A stretch of 22,812 nt of DNA from Liolophura sinensis (Eukaryota > Mollusca > Polyplacophora > Chitonida > Chitonidae). The DNA is taken from contig NW_027018477.1 of the NCBI RefSeq assembly GCF_032854445.1, positions 1 to 22,812 of the forward strand, written 5' to 3'. Both the position numbers and the translations under genes were made by a program. Positions 1 to 9,324 of this stretch are shown one piece after another (the first letter of the stretch is position 1; every line of letters starts with the position of its first letter). A model generated the notes under the pieces. It was not told the origin of the DNA and made no database searches. It saw only the letters and a program-made list of their open reading frames with translations.

Positions 1-8
1 TCAACTTT

Positions 9-558
9 GATTATAAGTTATGTGCCCTTCGGTAGCCCAGAAGACGTCAAATCTTTGGGCCAAGCCCATTTACTCATCCCAGCAATTGTCTTACTTCTAA
101 GTCGAAGACAAACTCAATGTCTTTTATCTATATGTTGAAAACCCACACCATTTGAATATAAAAACAACAAGGTACTTGATACAGTCTGCTGTAAAAAGTA
201 CAATTGAACACTGACCCACATCAATAAGGTGCCAAAAGATGCGCAATTGGGCCAGGCATCTCCAGCTGTTGAAAAATTGCAAATTTCCTTGGTTTCCATG
301 GAGTAAGAGCCGTTGCTGGTCACGTGATTTTCACATAAATGCTCATTCAATTGTCGCTACAGCCAAAAGTATTGGTCGGAGAGCAACGCGGTTTGCACCA
401 TTCGATTTCTCGTCACAAAATACGTCGATTAGCCTCTTTATCAGCAGCATTGGAACAGTTTTTCCACTTTGGGATTTTTGCCTGGGCTTTTTGCTAATTC
501 AATTCGGCTACATTTTACTATGTAATATCGCGACTGGTCATTACTATATTCAACTTTT
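9..558 (+). repeat. Monomer m1 (HOR position h1, type A)
   Basis: 550 nt. It has TTGAAC, GCTGGTCAC, TCGCTACAGC and AAAAGTATT. The TATATG and GAATATA variants at about 129-157 are shared only with m10 and m18. Extra or missing single bases (for example CTTTTATC at 121, TACGTCGATT near 421) look like consensus errors. Confidence 0.97.
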
Positions 559-1104
559 GATTATAAGTTATGTGCCCTTCGGTAGCCCAGAAGACGTCAA
601 ATCTTTGGGCCAAGCCCATTTAACTCATCCAGCAATTGTCTTACTTCTAAGTCGAAGACAAACTCAATGGTCTTAATCTACATGTTGAAAAACCACACCA
701 TTTGTATATAAAAAACACAAGGTACTTGATACAGTCTGCTGTAAAAAGTACAATTAAACACTGACCCACATCAATAAGTGCCAAAAGATGCGCAATTGGG
801 CCAGCATCTCCAGCTGTTGAAAAATTGCAAATTTCCTTGGTTTCCATGGAGTAAGAGCCGTTGTTAGGCACGTGATTTTCACATAAATGCTCATTCAATT
901 GTAGCTACAGCCATAAGTGTTGGTCGGAGAGCAACGCGGTTTGCACCATTCGATTTCTCGTCACAAAATACGGCGATTAGCCTCTTATCAGCAGCATTGG
1001 AACAGTTTTTCCACTTTTGGATTTTTGCCTGGGCTTTTTGCTAATTCAATTCGGCTACATTTACTATGTAATATCGCGACTGGTCATTACTATATTCAAC
1101 TTTT
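559..1104 (+). repeat. Monomer m2 (HOR position h2, type B)
   Basis: 546 nt. It has AAAAAACACAAGG, TTAAAC, GTTAGGCAC, TAGCTACAGC and ATAAGTGTT. The ACGGCG variant near 971 and TTTTGGATTT match m11 and m19. Deleted bases occur in AATAAGTGCC and ACGGCGATT. Confidence 0.97.
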
Positions 1105-1650
1105 GATTATAAGTTATGTGCCCTTCGGTAGCCCAGAAGACGTCAAATCTTTGGCCAAGCCCATTTAACTCATCCAGCAATTGTCTACTTCTAAGTCGAA
1201 GACAAACTCAATGTCTTTATCTACATGTTGAAAAACCACACCATTTGTATATAAAAACAACAAGGTACTTGATACAGTCTGCTGTAAAAAGTACAATTAA
1301 ACACTGACCCACATCAATAAGGTGCCCAAAAGATGCGCAATTGGGCAGGCATCTCCAGCTGTTGAAAAAATTGCAAATTTCCTTGGTTTCCATGGAGTAA
1401 GAGCTGTTGTTAGGCACGTGATTTTCACATAAATGCTCATTCAATTGTAGCTACAGCCATAAGTGTTGGTCGGAGAGCAACGCGGTTTGCACCATTCGAT
1501 TTCTCGTCACAAAATACGTCGGATTAGCCTCTTACCAGCAGCATTGGAACAGTTTTTCACTTTGGGATTTTTGCCTGGGCTTTTTGCTAATTAAATTCGG
1601 CTACATTTACTATGTAATATCGCGACTGGTCATTACTATATTCAACTTTT
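1105..1650 (+). repeat. Monomer m3 (HOR position h3, type B)
   Basis: 546 nt. The rare GAGCTGTTG at about 1401 (others have GAGCCGTTG) is shared only with m12. It has TTAAAC, CTTACCAGCAGC and CTAATTAAATTCGG. Single-base losses occur in TTGGCCAAGC, GTCTACTTC and GGGCAGGC. Confidence 0.97.
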
Positions 1651-2200
1651 GATTATAAGTTATGTGCCCTTCGGTAGCCCAGAAGACGTCAAATCTTTGG
1701 GCCAAGCCCATTTAACTCATCCAGGCAATTGTCTTACTTGTAAGTCGAAGACAAACTCAATGTCTTTATCTACATGTTGAAAAACCACACCATTTGTATA
1801 TAAAAACAACAAGGTACTTGATACAGTCTGCTGTAAAAGTACAATTGAACACTGACCCACATCAACAAGGTGCAAAAAGATGCGCAATTGGGCCAGGGCA
1901 TCTCCAGCTGTTGAAAAATTGCAAATTTCCTTGGTTTCCATGGAGTAAGAGCCGTTGCTGGTCACGTGATTTTCACATAAATGCTCATTCAATTGTCGCT
2001 ACAGCCAAAAGTATTGGTCGGAGAGCAACGCGGTTTGCACCATTCGATTTCTCGTCACAAAATACGTCGGATTAGCCTCTTATCAGCAGCATTGGAACAG
2101 TTTTTCCACTTTGGGATTTTTGCCTGGGCTTTTTTGCTAATTCAATTCGGCTACATTTACTATGTAATATCGCGACTGGTCATTACTATATTCAACTTTT
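1651..2200 (+). repeat. Monomer m4 (HOR position h4, type A)
   Basis: 550 nt. The private CTTGTAAG near 1738 and CATCAACAAGGTGC near 1860 match m13. It has TTGAAC and GCTGGTCAC. Its 3' half is the same as that of m5. Confidence 0.97.
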
Positions 2201-2745
2201 GATTATAAGTTATGTGCCCTTCGGTAGCCCAGAAGACGTCAAATCTTTGGGCCAAGCCCATTTAACTCATCCAGCAATTGTCTTACTTCTAAGTCGAAGA
2301 CAACTCAATGTCTTTATCTACATGTTGAAAAACCACACCATTTGTATATAAAAACAACAAGGTACTTGATACAGTCTGCTGTAAAAAGTACAATTAAACA
2401 CTGACCCACATCAATAAGGTGCCAAAAGATGCGCAATTGGGCCAGGCATCTCCAGCTGTTGAAAATTGCAAATTTCCTTGGTTTCCATGGAGTAAGAGCC
2501 GTTGCTGGTCACGTGATTTTCACATAAATGCTCATTCAATTGTCGCTACAGCCAAAAGTATTGGTCGGAGAGCAACGCGGTTTGCACCATCGATTTCTCG
2601 TCACAAAATACGTCGGATTAGCCTCTTATCAGCAGCATTGGAACAGTTTTTCCACTTTGGGATTTTTGCCTGGGCTTTTTGCTAATTCAATTCGGCTACA
2701 TTTACTATGTAATATCGCGACTGGTCATTACTATATTCAACTTTT
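2201..2745 (+). repeat. Monomer m5 (extra chimeric monomer, B front and A back)
   Basis: 545 nt. The front has the type B allele TTAAAC and AATAAGGTGCC. The back has GCTGGTCAC, TCGCTACAGC, AAAAGTATT and TTCAATTCGG as in m4. No equivalent exists in HOR copy 2, where h4 (m13) is followed directly by h5 (m14). Confidence 0.93.
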
Positions 2746-3292
2746 GATTATAAGTTATGTGCCCTTCGGTAGCCCAGAAGACGTCAAATCTTTGGGCCAA
2801 GCCATTTAACTCATCCAGCAATTGTCTTACTTCTAAGTCGAAGACAAACTCAATGTCTTTATCTACATGTTGAAAAACCACACCATTTGTATATAAAAAC
2901 AACAAGGTACTTGATACAGTCTGCTGTAAAAAGTACAATTAAACACTGACCCACATCAATAAGGTGCCAAAAGATGCGCAATTGGGCCAGGCATCTCCAG
3001 CTGTTGAAAAATTGCAAATTTCCTTGGTTTCCATGGAGTAAGAGCCGTTGTTAGGCACGTGATTTTCACATAAATGCTCATTCAATTGTAGCTACAGCCA
3101 TAAGTGTTGGTCGGAGAGCAACGCGGTTTGCACCATTCGATTTCTCGTCACAAAATACGTCGGATTAGCCTCTTACCAGCAGCATTGAAACAGTTTTTCC
3201 ACTTTGGGATTTTTGCCTGGGCTTTTTGCTAATTAAATTCGGCTACATTTACTATGTAATATCGCGACTGGTCATTACTATATTCAACTTTT
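2746..3292 (+). repeat. Monomer m6 (HOR position h5, type B)
   Basis: 547 nt. It has TTAAAC, GTTAGGCAC, TAGCTACAGC, CTTACCAGC and CTAATTAAATTCGG, matching m14. The private change CATTGAAAC is near 3184. One base is missing in CAAGCCATTT. Confidence 0.96.
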
Positions 3293-3841
3293 GATTATAA
3301 GTTATGTGCCCTTCGGTAGCCCAGAAGACGTCAAATCTTTGGGGCCAAGCCCATTTAACTCATCCAGCAATTGTCTTACTTCTAAGTCGAAGACAAACTC
3401 AATGTCTTTATCTACATGTTGAAAAACCACACCATTTGTATATAAAAACAACAAGGTACTTGATACAGTCTGCTGTAAAAAGTACAATTGAACACTGACC
3501 CACATCAATAATGTGCAAAAAGATGCGCAATTGGGCCAGGCATCTCCAGCTGTTGACAAATTGCAAATTTCCTTGGTTTCCATGGAGTAAGAGCCGTTGC
3601 TGGTCACGTGATTTTCACATAAATGCTCATTCAATTGTCGCTACAGCCATAAGTATTGGTCGGAGAGCAACGCGGTTTGCACCATTCGATTTCTCGTCAC
3701 AAAATACGTCGGATTAGCCTCTTATCAGCAGCATTGGAACAGTTTTTCCACTTTGGGATTTTTGCCTGGGCTTTTTGCTAATTCAATTCGGCTACATTTA
3801 CTATGTAATATCGCGACTGGTCATTACTATATTCAACTTTT
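3293..3841 (+). repeat. Monomer m7 (HOR position h6, type A)
   Basis: 549 nt. AATAATGTGC near 3506, GTTGACAAATTG and the mixed ATAAGTATT are shared only with m15. An extra G (TTTGGGGCC, 3339-3347) is its only clear indel. Confidence 0.97.
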
Positions 3842-4391
3842 GATTATAAGTTATGTGCCCTTCGGTAGCCCAGAAGACGTCAAATCTTTGGGCCAAGCCC
3901 ATTTAACTCATCCAGCAATTGTCTTACTTCTAAGTCGAAGACAAACTCAATGTCTTTATCTACATGTTGAAAAACCACACCATTTGTATATAAAAAACAA
4001 CAAGGTACTTGATACAGTCTGCTGTAAAAAGTACAATTAAACACTAGACCCACATCAATAAGGTGCCAAAAGATGCGCAATTGGGCCAGGCATCTCCAGC
4101 TGTTGAAAAATTGCAAATTTCCTTGGTTTCCATGGAGTAAGAGCCGTTGTTAGGCACGTGATTTTTCACATAAATGCTCATTCAATTGTAGCTACAGCCA
4201 TAAGTGTTGGTCGGAGAGCAACGCGGTTTGCACCATTCGATTTCTCGTCACAAAATACGTCGGATTAGCCTCTTACCAGCAGCATTGGAACAGTTTTTCC
4301 ACTTTGGGATTTTTGCCTGGCTTTTTGCTAATTAAATTCGGCTACATTACTATGTAATATCGCGACTGGTCATTTACTATATTCAACTTTT
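3842..4391 (+). repeat. Monomer m8 (HOR position h7, type B)
   Basis: 550 nt. It is type B throughout, with CTTACCAGC and CTAATTAAATTCGG, pairing with m16. Insertions occur in ACTAGACCC (4043) and GATTTTTCAC (4160); deletions occur in CTGGCTTTTT and ACATTACT. Confidence 0.96.
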
Positions 4392-4939
4392 GATTATAAG
4401 TTATGTGCCCTTCGGTAGCCCAGAAGACGTCAAATCTTTGGGCCAAGCCCATTTAACTCATCCAGCAATTGTCTTACTTCTAAGTCGAAGACAAACTCAA
4501 TGTCTTTATCTACATGTTGAAAAACCACACCATTTGTATATAAAAACAACAAGGTACTTGATACAGTCTGCTGTAAAAAGTACAATTGAACACTGACCCA
4601 CATCAACAAGGTGCAAAAAGATGCGCAATTGGGCCAGGCATCTCCAGCTGTTGACAAATTGCAAATTTCCTTGGTTTCCATGGAGTAAGAGCCGTTGCTG
4701 GTCACGTGATTTTCACATAAATGCTCATTCAATTGTCGCTACAGCCAAAAGTATTGGTCGGAGAGCAACGCGGTTTGCACCATTCGATTTCTCGTCACAA
4801 AATACGTCGGATTAGCCTCTTACTAGCAGTATTGGAACAGTTTTTCCACTTTTGGAATTTTGCCTGGGCTTTTTGCTAATTCAATTCGGCTACATTTACT
4901 ATGTAATATCGCGACTGGTCATTACTATAATCAACTTTT
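4392..4939 (+). repeat. Monomer m9 (HOR position h8, type A)
   Basis: 548 nt. It has CATCAACAAGGTGC, GTTGACAAATTG, CTTACTAGCAGTATT, TTTTGGAATTTTGCC and a 3' end of ATAATCAAC. The same combination appears in m17, and the 3' half recurs in m22. Confidence 0.97.
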
Positions 4940-5488
4940 GATTATAAGTTATGTGCCCTTCGGTAGCCCAGAAGACGTCAAATCTTTGGGCCAAGCCCAT
5001 TTAACTCATCCAGCAATTGTCTTACTTCTAAGTCGAAGACAAACTCAATGTCTTTATCTATATGTTGAAAAACCACACCATTTGAATATAAAAACAACAA
5101 GGTACTTGATACAGTCTGCTGTAAAAAGTACAATTGAACACTGACCCACATCAATAAGGTGCCAAAAGATGCGCAATTGGGCCAGGCATCTCCAGCTGTT
5201 GAAAAAATTGCAAATTTCCTTGGTTTCCATGGAGTAAGAGCCGTTGCTGGTCACGTGATTTTCACATAAATGCTCATTCAATTGTCGCTACAGCCAAAAG
5301 TATTGGTCGGAGAGCAACGCGGTTTGCACCATTCGATTTCTCGTCACAAAATACGTCGGATTAGCCTCTTATCAGCAGCATTGGAACAGTTTTTCCACTT
5401 TGGGATTTTTGCCTGGGCTTTTTGCTAATTCAATTCGGCTACATTTACTATGTAATATCGCGACTGGTCATTACTATATTCAACTTTT
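4940..5488 (+). repeat. Monomer m10 (HOR position h1, type A)
   Basis: 549 nt. It carries TATATG and GAATATA like m1 and m18. The extra base is an A in the run of GTTGAAAAAATTGC near 5199. Confidence 0.97.
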
Positions 5489-6036
5489 GATTATAAGTTA
5501 TGTGCCCTTCGGTAGCCCAGAAGACGTCAAATCTTTGGGCCAAGCCCATTTAACTCATCCAGCAATTGTCTTACTTCTAAGTCGAAGACAAACTCAATGT
5601 CTTTATCTACATGTTGAAAAACCACACCATTTGTATATAAAAAACACAAGGTACTTGATACAGTCTGCTGTAAAAAGTACAATTAAACACTGACCCACAT
5701 CAATAAGGTGCCAAAAGATGCGCAATTGGGCCAGGCATCTCCAGCTGTTGAAAAATTGCAAATTTCCTTGGTTTCCATGGAGTAAGAGCCGTTGTTAGGC
5801 ACGTGATTTTCACATAAATGCTCATTCAATTGTAGCTACAGCCATAAGTGTTGGTCGGAGAGCAACGCGGTTTGCACCATTCGATTTCTCGTCACAAAAT
5901 ACGGCGGATTAGCCTCTTATCAGCAGCATTGGAACAGTTTTTCCACTTTTGGATTTTTGCCTGGGCTTTTTGCTAATTCAATTCGGCTACATTTACTATG
6001 TAATATCGCGACTGGTCATTACTATATTCAACTTTT
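5489..6036 (+). repeat. Monomer m11 (HOR position h2, type B)
   Basis: 548 nt. It has AAAAAACACAAGG, TTAAAC, GTTAGGCAC, ACGGCGG near 5902 and TTTTGGATTT. It is a clean counterpart of m2. Confidence 0.97.
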
Positions 6037-6584
6037 GATTATAAGTTATGTGCCCTTCGGTAGCCCAGAAGACGTCAAATCTTTGGGCCAAGCCCATTTA
6101 ACTCATCCAGCAATTGTCTTACTTCTAAGTCGAAGACAAACTCAATGTCTTTATCTACATGTTGAAAAACCACACCATTTGTATATAAAAACAACAAGGT
6201 ACTTGATACAGTCTGCTGTAAAAAGTACAATTAAACACTGACCCACATCAATAAGGTGCCAAAAGATGCGCAATTGGGCCAGGCATCTCCAGCTGTTGAA
6301 AAATTGCAAATTTCCTTGGTTTCCATGGAGTAAGAGCTGTTGTTAGGCACGTGATTTTCACATAAATGCTCATTCAATTGTAGCTACAGCCATAAGTGTT
6401 GGTCGGAGAGCAACGCGGTTTGCACCATTCGATTTCTCGTCACAAAATACGTCGGATTAGCCTCTTACCAGCAGCATTGGAACAGTTTTTCCACTTTGGG
6501 ATTTTTGCCTGGGCTTTTTGCTAATTAAATTCGGCTACATTTACTATGTAATATCGCGACTGGTCATTACTATATTCAACTTTT
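6037..6584 (+). repeat. Monomer m12 (HOR position h3, type B)
   Basis: 548 nt. It has GAGCTGTTG near 6335, CTTACCAGC and CTAATTAAATTCGG, as in m3. Confidence 0.97.
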
Positions 6585-7132
6585 GATTATAAGTTATGTG
6601 CCCTTCGGTAGCCCAGAAGACGTCAAATCTTTGGGCCAAGCCCATTTAACTCATCCAGCAATTGTCTTACTTGTAAGTCGAAGACAAACTCAATGTCTTT
6701 ATCTACATGTTGAAAAACCACACCATTTGTATATAAAAACAAACAAGGTACTTGATACAGTCCTGCTGTAAAAGTACAATTGAACACTGACCCACATCAA
6801 CAAGGTGCAAAAGATGCGCAATTGGGCCAGGCATCTCCAGCTGTTGAAAAATTGCAAATTTCCTTGGTTTCCATGGAGTAAGAGCCGTTGCTGGTCACGT
6901 GATTTTCACATAAATGCTCATTCAATTGTCGCTACAGCCAAAAGTATTGGTCGGAGAGCAACGCGGTTTGCACCATTCGATTTCTCGTCACAAAATACGT
7001 CGGATTAGCCTCTTATCAGCAGCATTGGAACAGTTTTTCCACTTTGGGATTTTTGCCTGGGCTTTTTGCTAATTCAATTCGGCTACATTTACTATGTAAT
7101 ATCGCGACTGGTCATTACTATATTCAACTTTT
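6585..7132 (+). repeat. Monomer m13 (HOR position h4, type A)
   Basis: Length is 548 nt, but only because indels cancel: it gains bases in AAACAAACAAGG and GTCCTGCTG and loses one each in the A runs of GTAAAAGTAC and GTGCAAAAG (about 6739-6812). CTTGTAAG near 6670 pairs it with m4. Confidence 0.96.
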
Positions 7133-7680
7133 GATTATAAGTTATGTGCCCTTCGGTAGCCCAGAAGACGTCAAATCTTTGGGCCAAGCCCATTTAACTC
7201 ATCCAGCAATTGTCTTAGTTCTAAGTCGAAGACAAACTCAATGTCTTTATCTACATGTTGAAAAACCACACCATTTGTATATAAAAACAACAAGGTACTT
7301 GATACAGTCTGCTGTAAAAAGTACAATTAAACACTGACCCACATCAATAAGGTGCCAAAAGATGCGCAATTGGGCCAGGCATCTCCAGCTGTTGAAAAAT
7401 TGCAAATTTCCTTGGTTTCCATGGAGTAAGAGCCGTTGTTAGGCACGTGATTTTCACATAAATGCTCATTCAATTGTAGCTACAGCCATAAGTGTTGGTC
7501 GGAGAGCAACGCGGTTTGCACCATTCGATTTCTCGTCACAAAATACGTCGGATTAGCCTCTTACCAGCAGCATTGGAACAGTTTTTCCACTTTGGGATTT
7601 TTGCCTGGGCTTTTTGCTAATTAAATTCGGCTACATTTACTATGTAATATCGCGACTGGTCATTACTATATTCAACTTTT
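7133..7680 (+). repeat. Monomer m14 (HOR position h5, type B)
   Basis: 548 nt. It is type B at all main sites, pairing with m6. The private substitution CTTAGTTCTAAG near 7214 breaks one pair of the conserved small hairpin. Confidence 0.97.
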
Positions 7681-8228
7681 GATTATAAGTTATGTGCCCT
7701 TCGGTAGCCCAGAAGACGTCAAATCTTTGGGCCAAGCCCATTTAACTCATCCAGCAATTGTCTTACTTCTAAGTCGAAGACAAACTCAATGTCTTTATCT
7801 ACATGTTGAAAAACCACACCATTTGTATATAAAAACAACAAGGTACTTGATACAGTCTGCTGTAAAAAGTACAATTGAACACTGACCCACATCAATAATG
7901 TGCAAAAAGATGCGCAATTGGGCCAGGCATCTCCAGCTGTTGACAAATTGCAAATTTCCTTGGTTTCCATGGAGTAAGAGCCGTTGCTGGTCACGTGATT
8001 TTCACATAAATGCTCATTCAATTGTCGCTACAGCCATAAGTATTGGTCGGAGAGCAACGCGGTTTGCACCATTCGATTTCTCGTCACAAAATACGTCGGA
8101 TTAGCCTCTTATCAGCAGCATTGGAACAGTTTTTCCACTTTGGGATTTTTGCCTGGGCTTTTTGCTAATTCAATTCGGCTACATTTACTATGTAATATCG
8201 CGACTGGTCATTACTATATTCAACTTTT
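7681..8228 (+). repeat. Monomer m15 (HOR position h6, type A)
   Basis: 548 nt. It has AATAATGTGC near 7893, GTTGACAAATTG and ATAAGTATT, identical in these to m7. It contains the E-box palindrome TCACGTGA at 7991-7998 and four CAATTG sites (7755, 7872, 7915, 8019). Confidence 0.97.
7990..7998. promoter_or_regulatory. E-box palindrome TCACGTGA (representative copy in m15)
   Basis: Every unit that reaches this point carries CACGTG. In 18 of 41 units it is embedded in the 8-bp palindrome TCACGTGA; in the other 23 it is GCACGTGA. GTCACGTG fits the yeast centromere CDEI/Cbf1 consensus RTCACRTG and general bHLH E-boxes. Binding by any protein is inference; a 6-bp motif copied with the satellite can be accidental. 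Confidence 0.4.
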
Positions 8229-8239
8229 GATTATAAGTT
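8222..8239. other. Inverted repeat AACTT/AAGTT at the unit start (representative copy)
   Basis: AACTT at 8222-8226 and AAGTT at 8235-8239 flank the 8-nt spacer TTGATTAT. It is present at almost every unit junction used here. It is short enough to be chance. Confidence 0.3.
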
Positions 8240-8307
8240 ATGTGCCCTTCGGTAGCCCAGAAGACGTCAAATCTTTGGGCCAAGCCCATTTAACTCATCC
8301 AGCAATT

Positions 8308-8329
8308 GTCTTACTTCTAAGTCGAAGAC
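8308..8329. other. Conserved small inverted repeat (representative copy in m16)
   Basis: GTCTT at 8308-8312 pairs with AAGAC at 8325-8329, and ACTT at 8313-8316 pairs with AAGT at 8319-8322, with a 2-nt bulge (CG) on one side. It is retained in most units. Stem pairs are broken in m14 (AGTT), in m30 and m42 (AACAC) and in m34 (ATTT). No function is known to me. Confidence 0.4.
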
Positions 8330-8373
8330 AAACTCAATGTCTTTATCTACATGTTGAAAAACCACACCATTTG

Positions 8374-8383
8374 TATATAAAAA
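8374..8383 (+). promoter_or_regulatory. TATA-like motif TATATAAAAA (representative copy in m16)
   Basis: TATATAAAA is present in nearly all units. It is altered to GAATATAAAA in m1, m10 and m18 and to TATATTAAAA in m32. It matches the TATA-box consensus on the plus strand. No other promoter element is recognised, so a role in satellite transcription is speculative. Confidence 0.3.
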
Positions 8384-8492
8384 CAACAAGGTACTTGATA
8401 CAGTCTGCTGTAAAAAGTACAATTAAACACTGACCCACAACAATAAGGTGCCAAAAGATGCGCAATTGGGCCAGGCATCTCCAGCTGTTGAA

Positions 8493-8505
8493 AAATTGCA
8501 AATTT
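8493..8505. other. AT-rich dyad AAATT-GCA-AATTT (representative copy)
   Basis: AAATT at 8493-8497 and AATTT at 8501-8505 are complementary arms around GCA. It is altered in m24 (TTGCCAATTT) and in the GACAAATTG units (m7, m9, m15, m17, m22). It may mark a flexible or bent segment, but this is inference. Confidence 0.3.
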
Positions 8506-8677
8506 CCTTGGTTTCCATGGAGTAAGAGCCGTTGTTAGGCACGTGATTTTCACATAAATGCTCATTCAATTGTAGCTACAGCCATAAGTGTTGGTCGGAG
8601 AGCAACGCGGTTTGCACCATTCGATTTCTCGTCACAAAATACGTCGGATTAGCCTCTTACCAGCAGCATTGGAACAG

Positions 8678-8711
8678 TTTTTCCACTTTGGGATTTTTGC
8701 CTGGGCTTTTT
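8678..8711 (+). terminator. Cluster of three T5 runs (representative copy in m16)
   Basis: TTTTT occurs at 8678-8682, 8694-8698 and 8707-8711, within 34 nt and about 300 nt downstream of the TATA-like motif. Such runs can terminate RNA polymerase III on the plus strand. No A-box or B-box was found, so the call is only a motif match. Confidence 0.25.
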
Positions 8712-8776
8712 GCTAATTAAATTCGGCTACATTTACTATGTAATATCGCGACTGGTCATTACTATATTCAACTTTT

Positions 8777-9324
8777 GATTATAAGTTATGTGCCCTTCGG
8801 TAGCCCAGAAGACGTCAAATCTTTGGGCCAAGCCCATTTAACTCATCCAGCAATTGTCTTACTTCTAAGTCGAAGACAAACTCAATGTCTTTATCTACAT
8901 GTTGAAAAACCACACCATTTGTATATAAAAACAACAAGGTACTTGATACAGTCTGCTGTAAAAAGTACAATTGAACACTGACCCACATCAACAAGGTGCA
9001 AAAAGATGCGCAATTGGGCCAGGCATCTCCAGCTGTTGACAAATTGCAAATTTCCTTGGTTTCCATGGAGTAAGAGCCGTTGCTGGTCACGTGATTTTCA
9101 CATAAATGCTCATTCAATTGTCGCTACAGCCAAAAGTATTGGTCGGAGAGCAACGCGGTTTGCACCATTCGATTTCTCGTCACAAAATACGTCGGATTAG
9201 CCTCTTACTAGCAGTATTGGAACAGTTTTTCCACTTTTGGAATTTTGCCTGGGCTTTTTGCTAATTCAATTCGGCTACATTTACTATGTAATATCGCGAC
9301 TGGTCATTACTATAATCAACTTTT
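8777..9324 (+). repeat. Monomer m17 (HOR position h8, type A)
   Basis: 548 nt. It has CATCAACAAGGTGC, GTTGACAAATTG, CTTACTAGCAGTATT, TTTTGGAATTTTGCC and ATAATCAAC, the same series as m9, closing HOR copy 2. Confidence 0.97.

Larger units (their letters stand above)
9..4939 (+). repeat. Higher-order repeat copy 1 (nine-monomer variant, m1-m9)
   Basis: Nine monomers ordered A, B, B, A, chimera, B, A, B, A. Each except the fifth has a matching partner in 4940-9324 identified by private variants: GAATATA (m1/m10), ACGGCG (m2/m11), GAGCTGTTG (m3/m12), CTTGTAAG (m4/m13), AATAATGTGC (m7/m15) and ACTAGCAGTATT plus TTGGAATTTT (m9/m17). The extra fifth monomer lengthens the copy to 4931 bp. Many single-base indels interrupt this copy and are absent from the next one. 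Confidence 0.9.
8229..8776 (+). repeat. Monomer m16 (HOR position h7, type B), reference unit for motif positions
   Basis: 548 nt, type B. One private change is CCCACAACAATA near 8434. Landmarks are GACGTC 8263-8268, hairpin 8308-8329, TATATAAAAA 8374-8383, CCATGG 8515-8520, CACGTG 8540-8545, T5 runs at 8678, 8694 and 8707, and TCGCGA 8746-8751. Confidence 0.97.
4940..9324 (+). repeat. Higher-order repeat copy 2 (eight-monomer form, m10-m17)
   Basis: Eight monomers in the order A, B, B, A, B, A, B, A, totalling 4385 bp. This is the cleanest copy and serves as the reference for positions h1-h8. It is followed directly by a third copy that begins with the same h1 variants (TATATG and GAATATA at about 9444-9472) and the h2 variant ACGGCGG near 10285. 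Confidence 0.93.

Noticed and set aside
2705-2938. Longer minus-strand frame in m6 that reads on past the usual stop
   Set aside because: It arises from one missing base (CAAGCCATTT) in the indel-rich left end, so it is probably a sequencing error.
8249-8275. Resemblance of GTGCCCTTCGGTAGCC to the 5' end of U6 snRNA
   Set aside because: Only about a dozen bases are similar. The rest of U6, including the ACAGAGA region, is absent downstream.
8140-8433. Recurrent plus-strand open frame of about 94-97 codons, present in many units
   Set aside because: It begins with TTG, crosses the unit boundary, has no ribosome-binding or splice context that I can support, and overlaps an open frame on the other strand. 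It recurs only because the DNA repeats. No domain is recognisable.
7990-8500. Budding-yeast-type point centromere (CDEI-CDEII-CDEIII)
   Set aside because: Only the CDEI-like octamer is present. There is no 80-90 bp strongly AT-rich CDEII followed by a CDEIII-like core.
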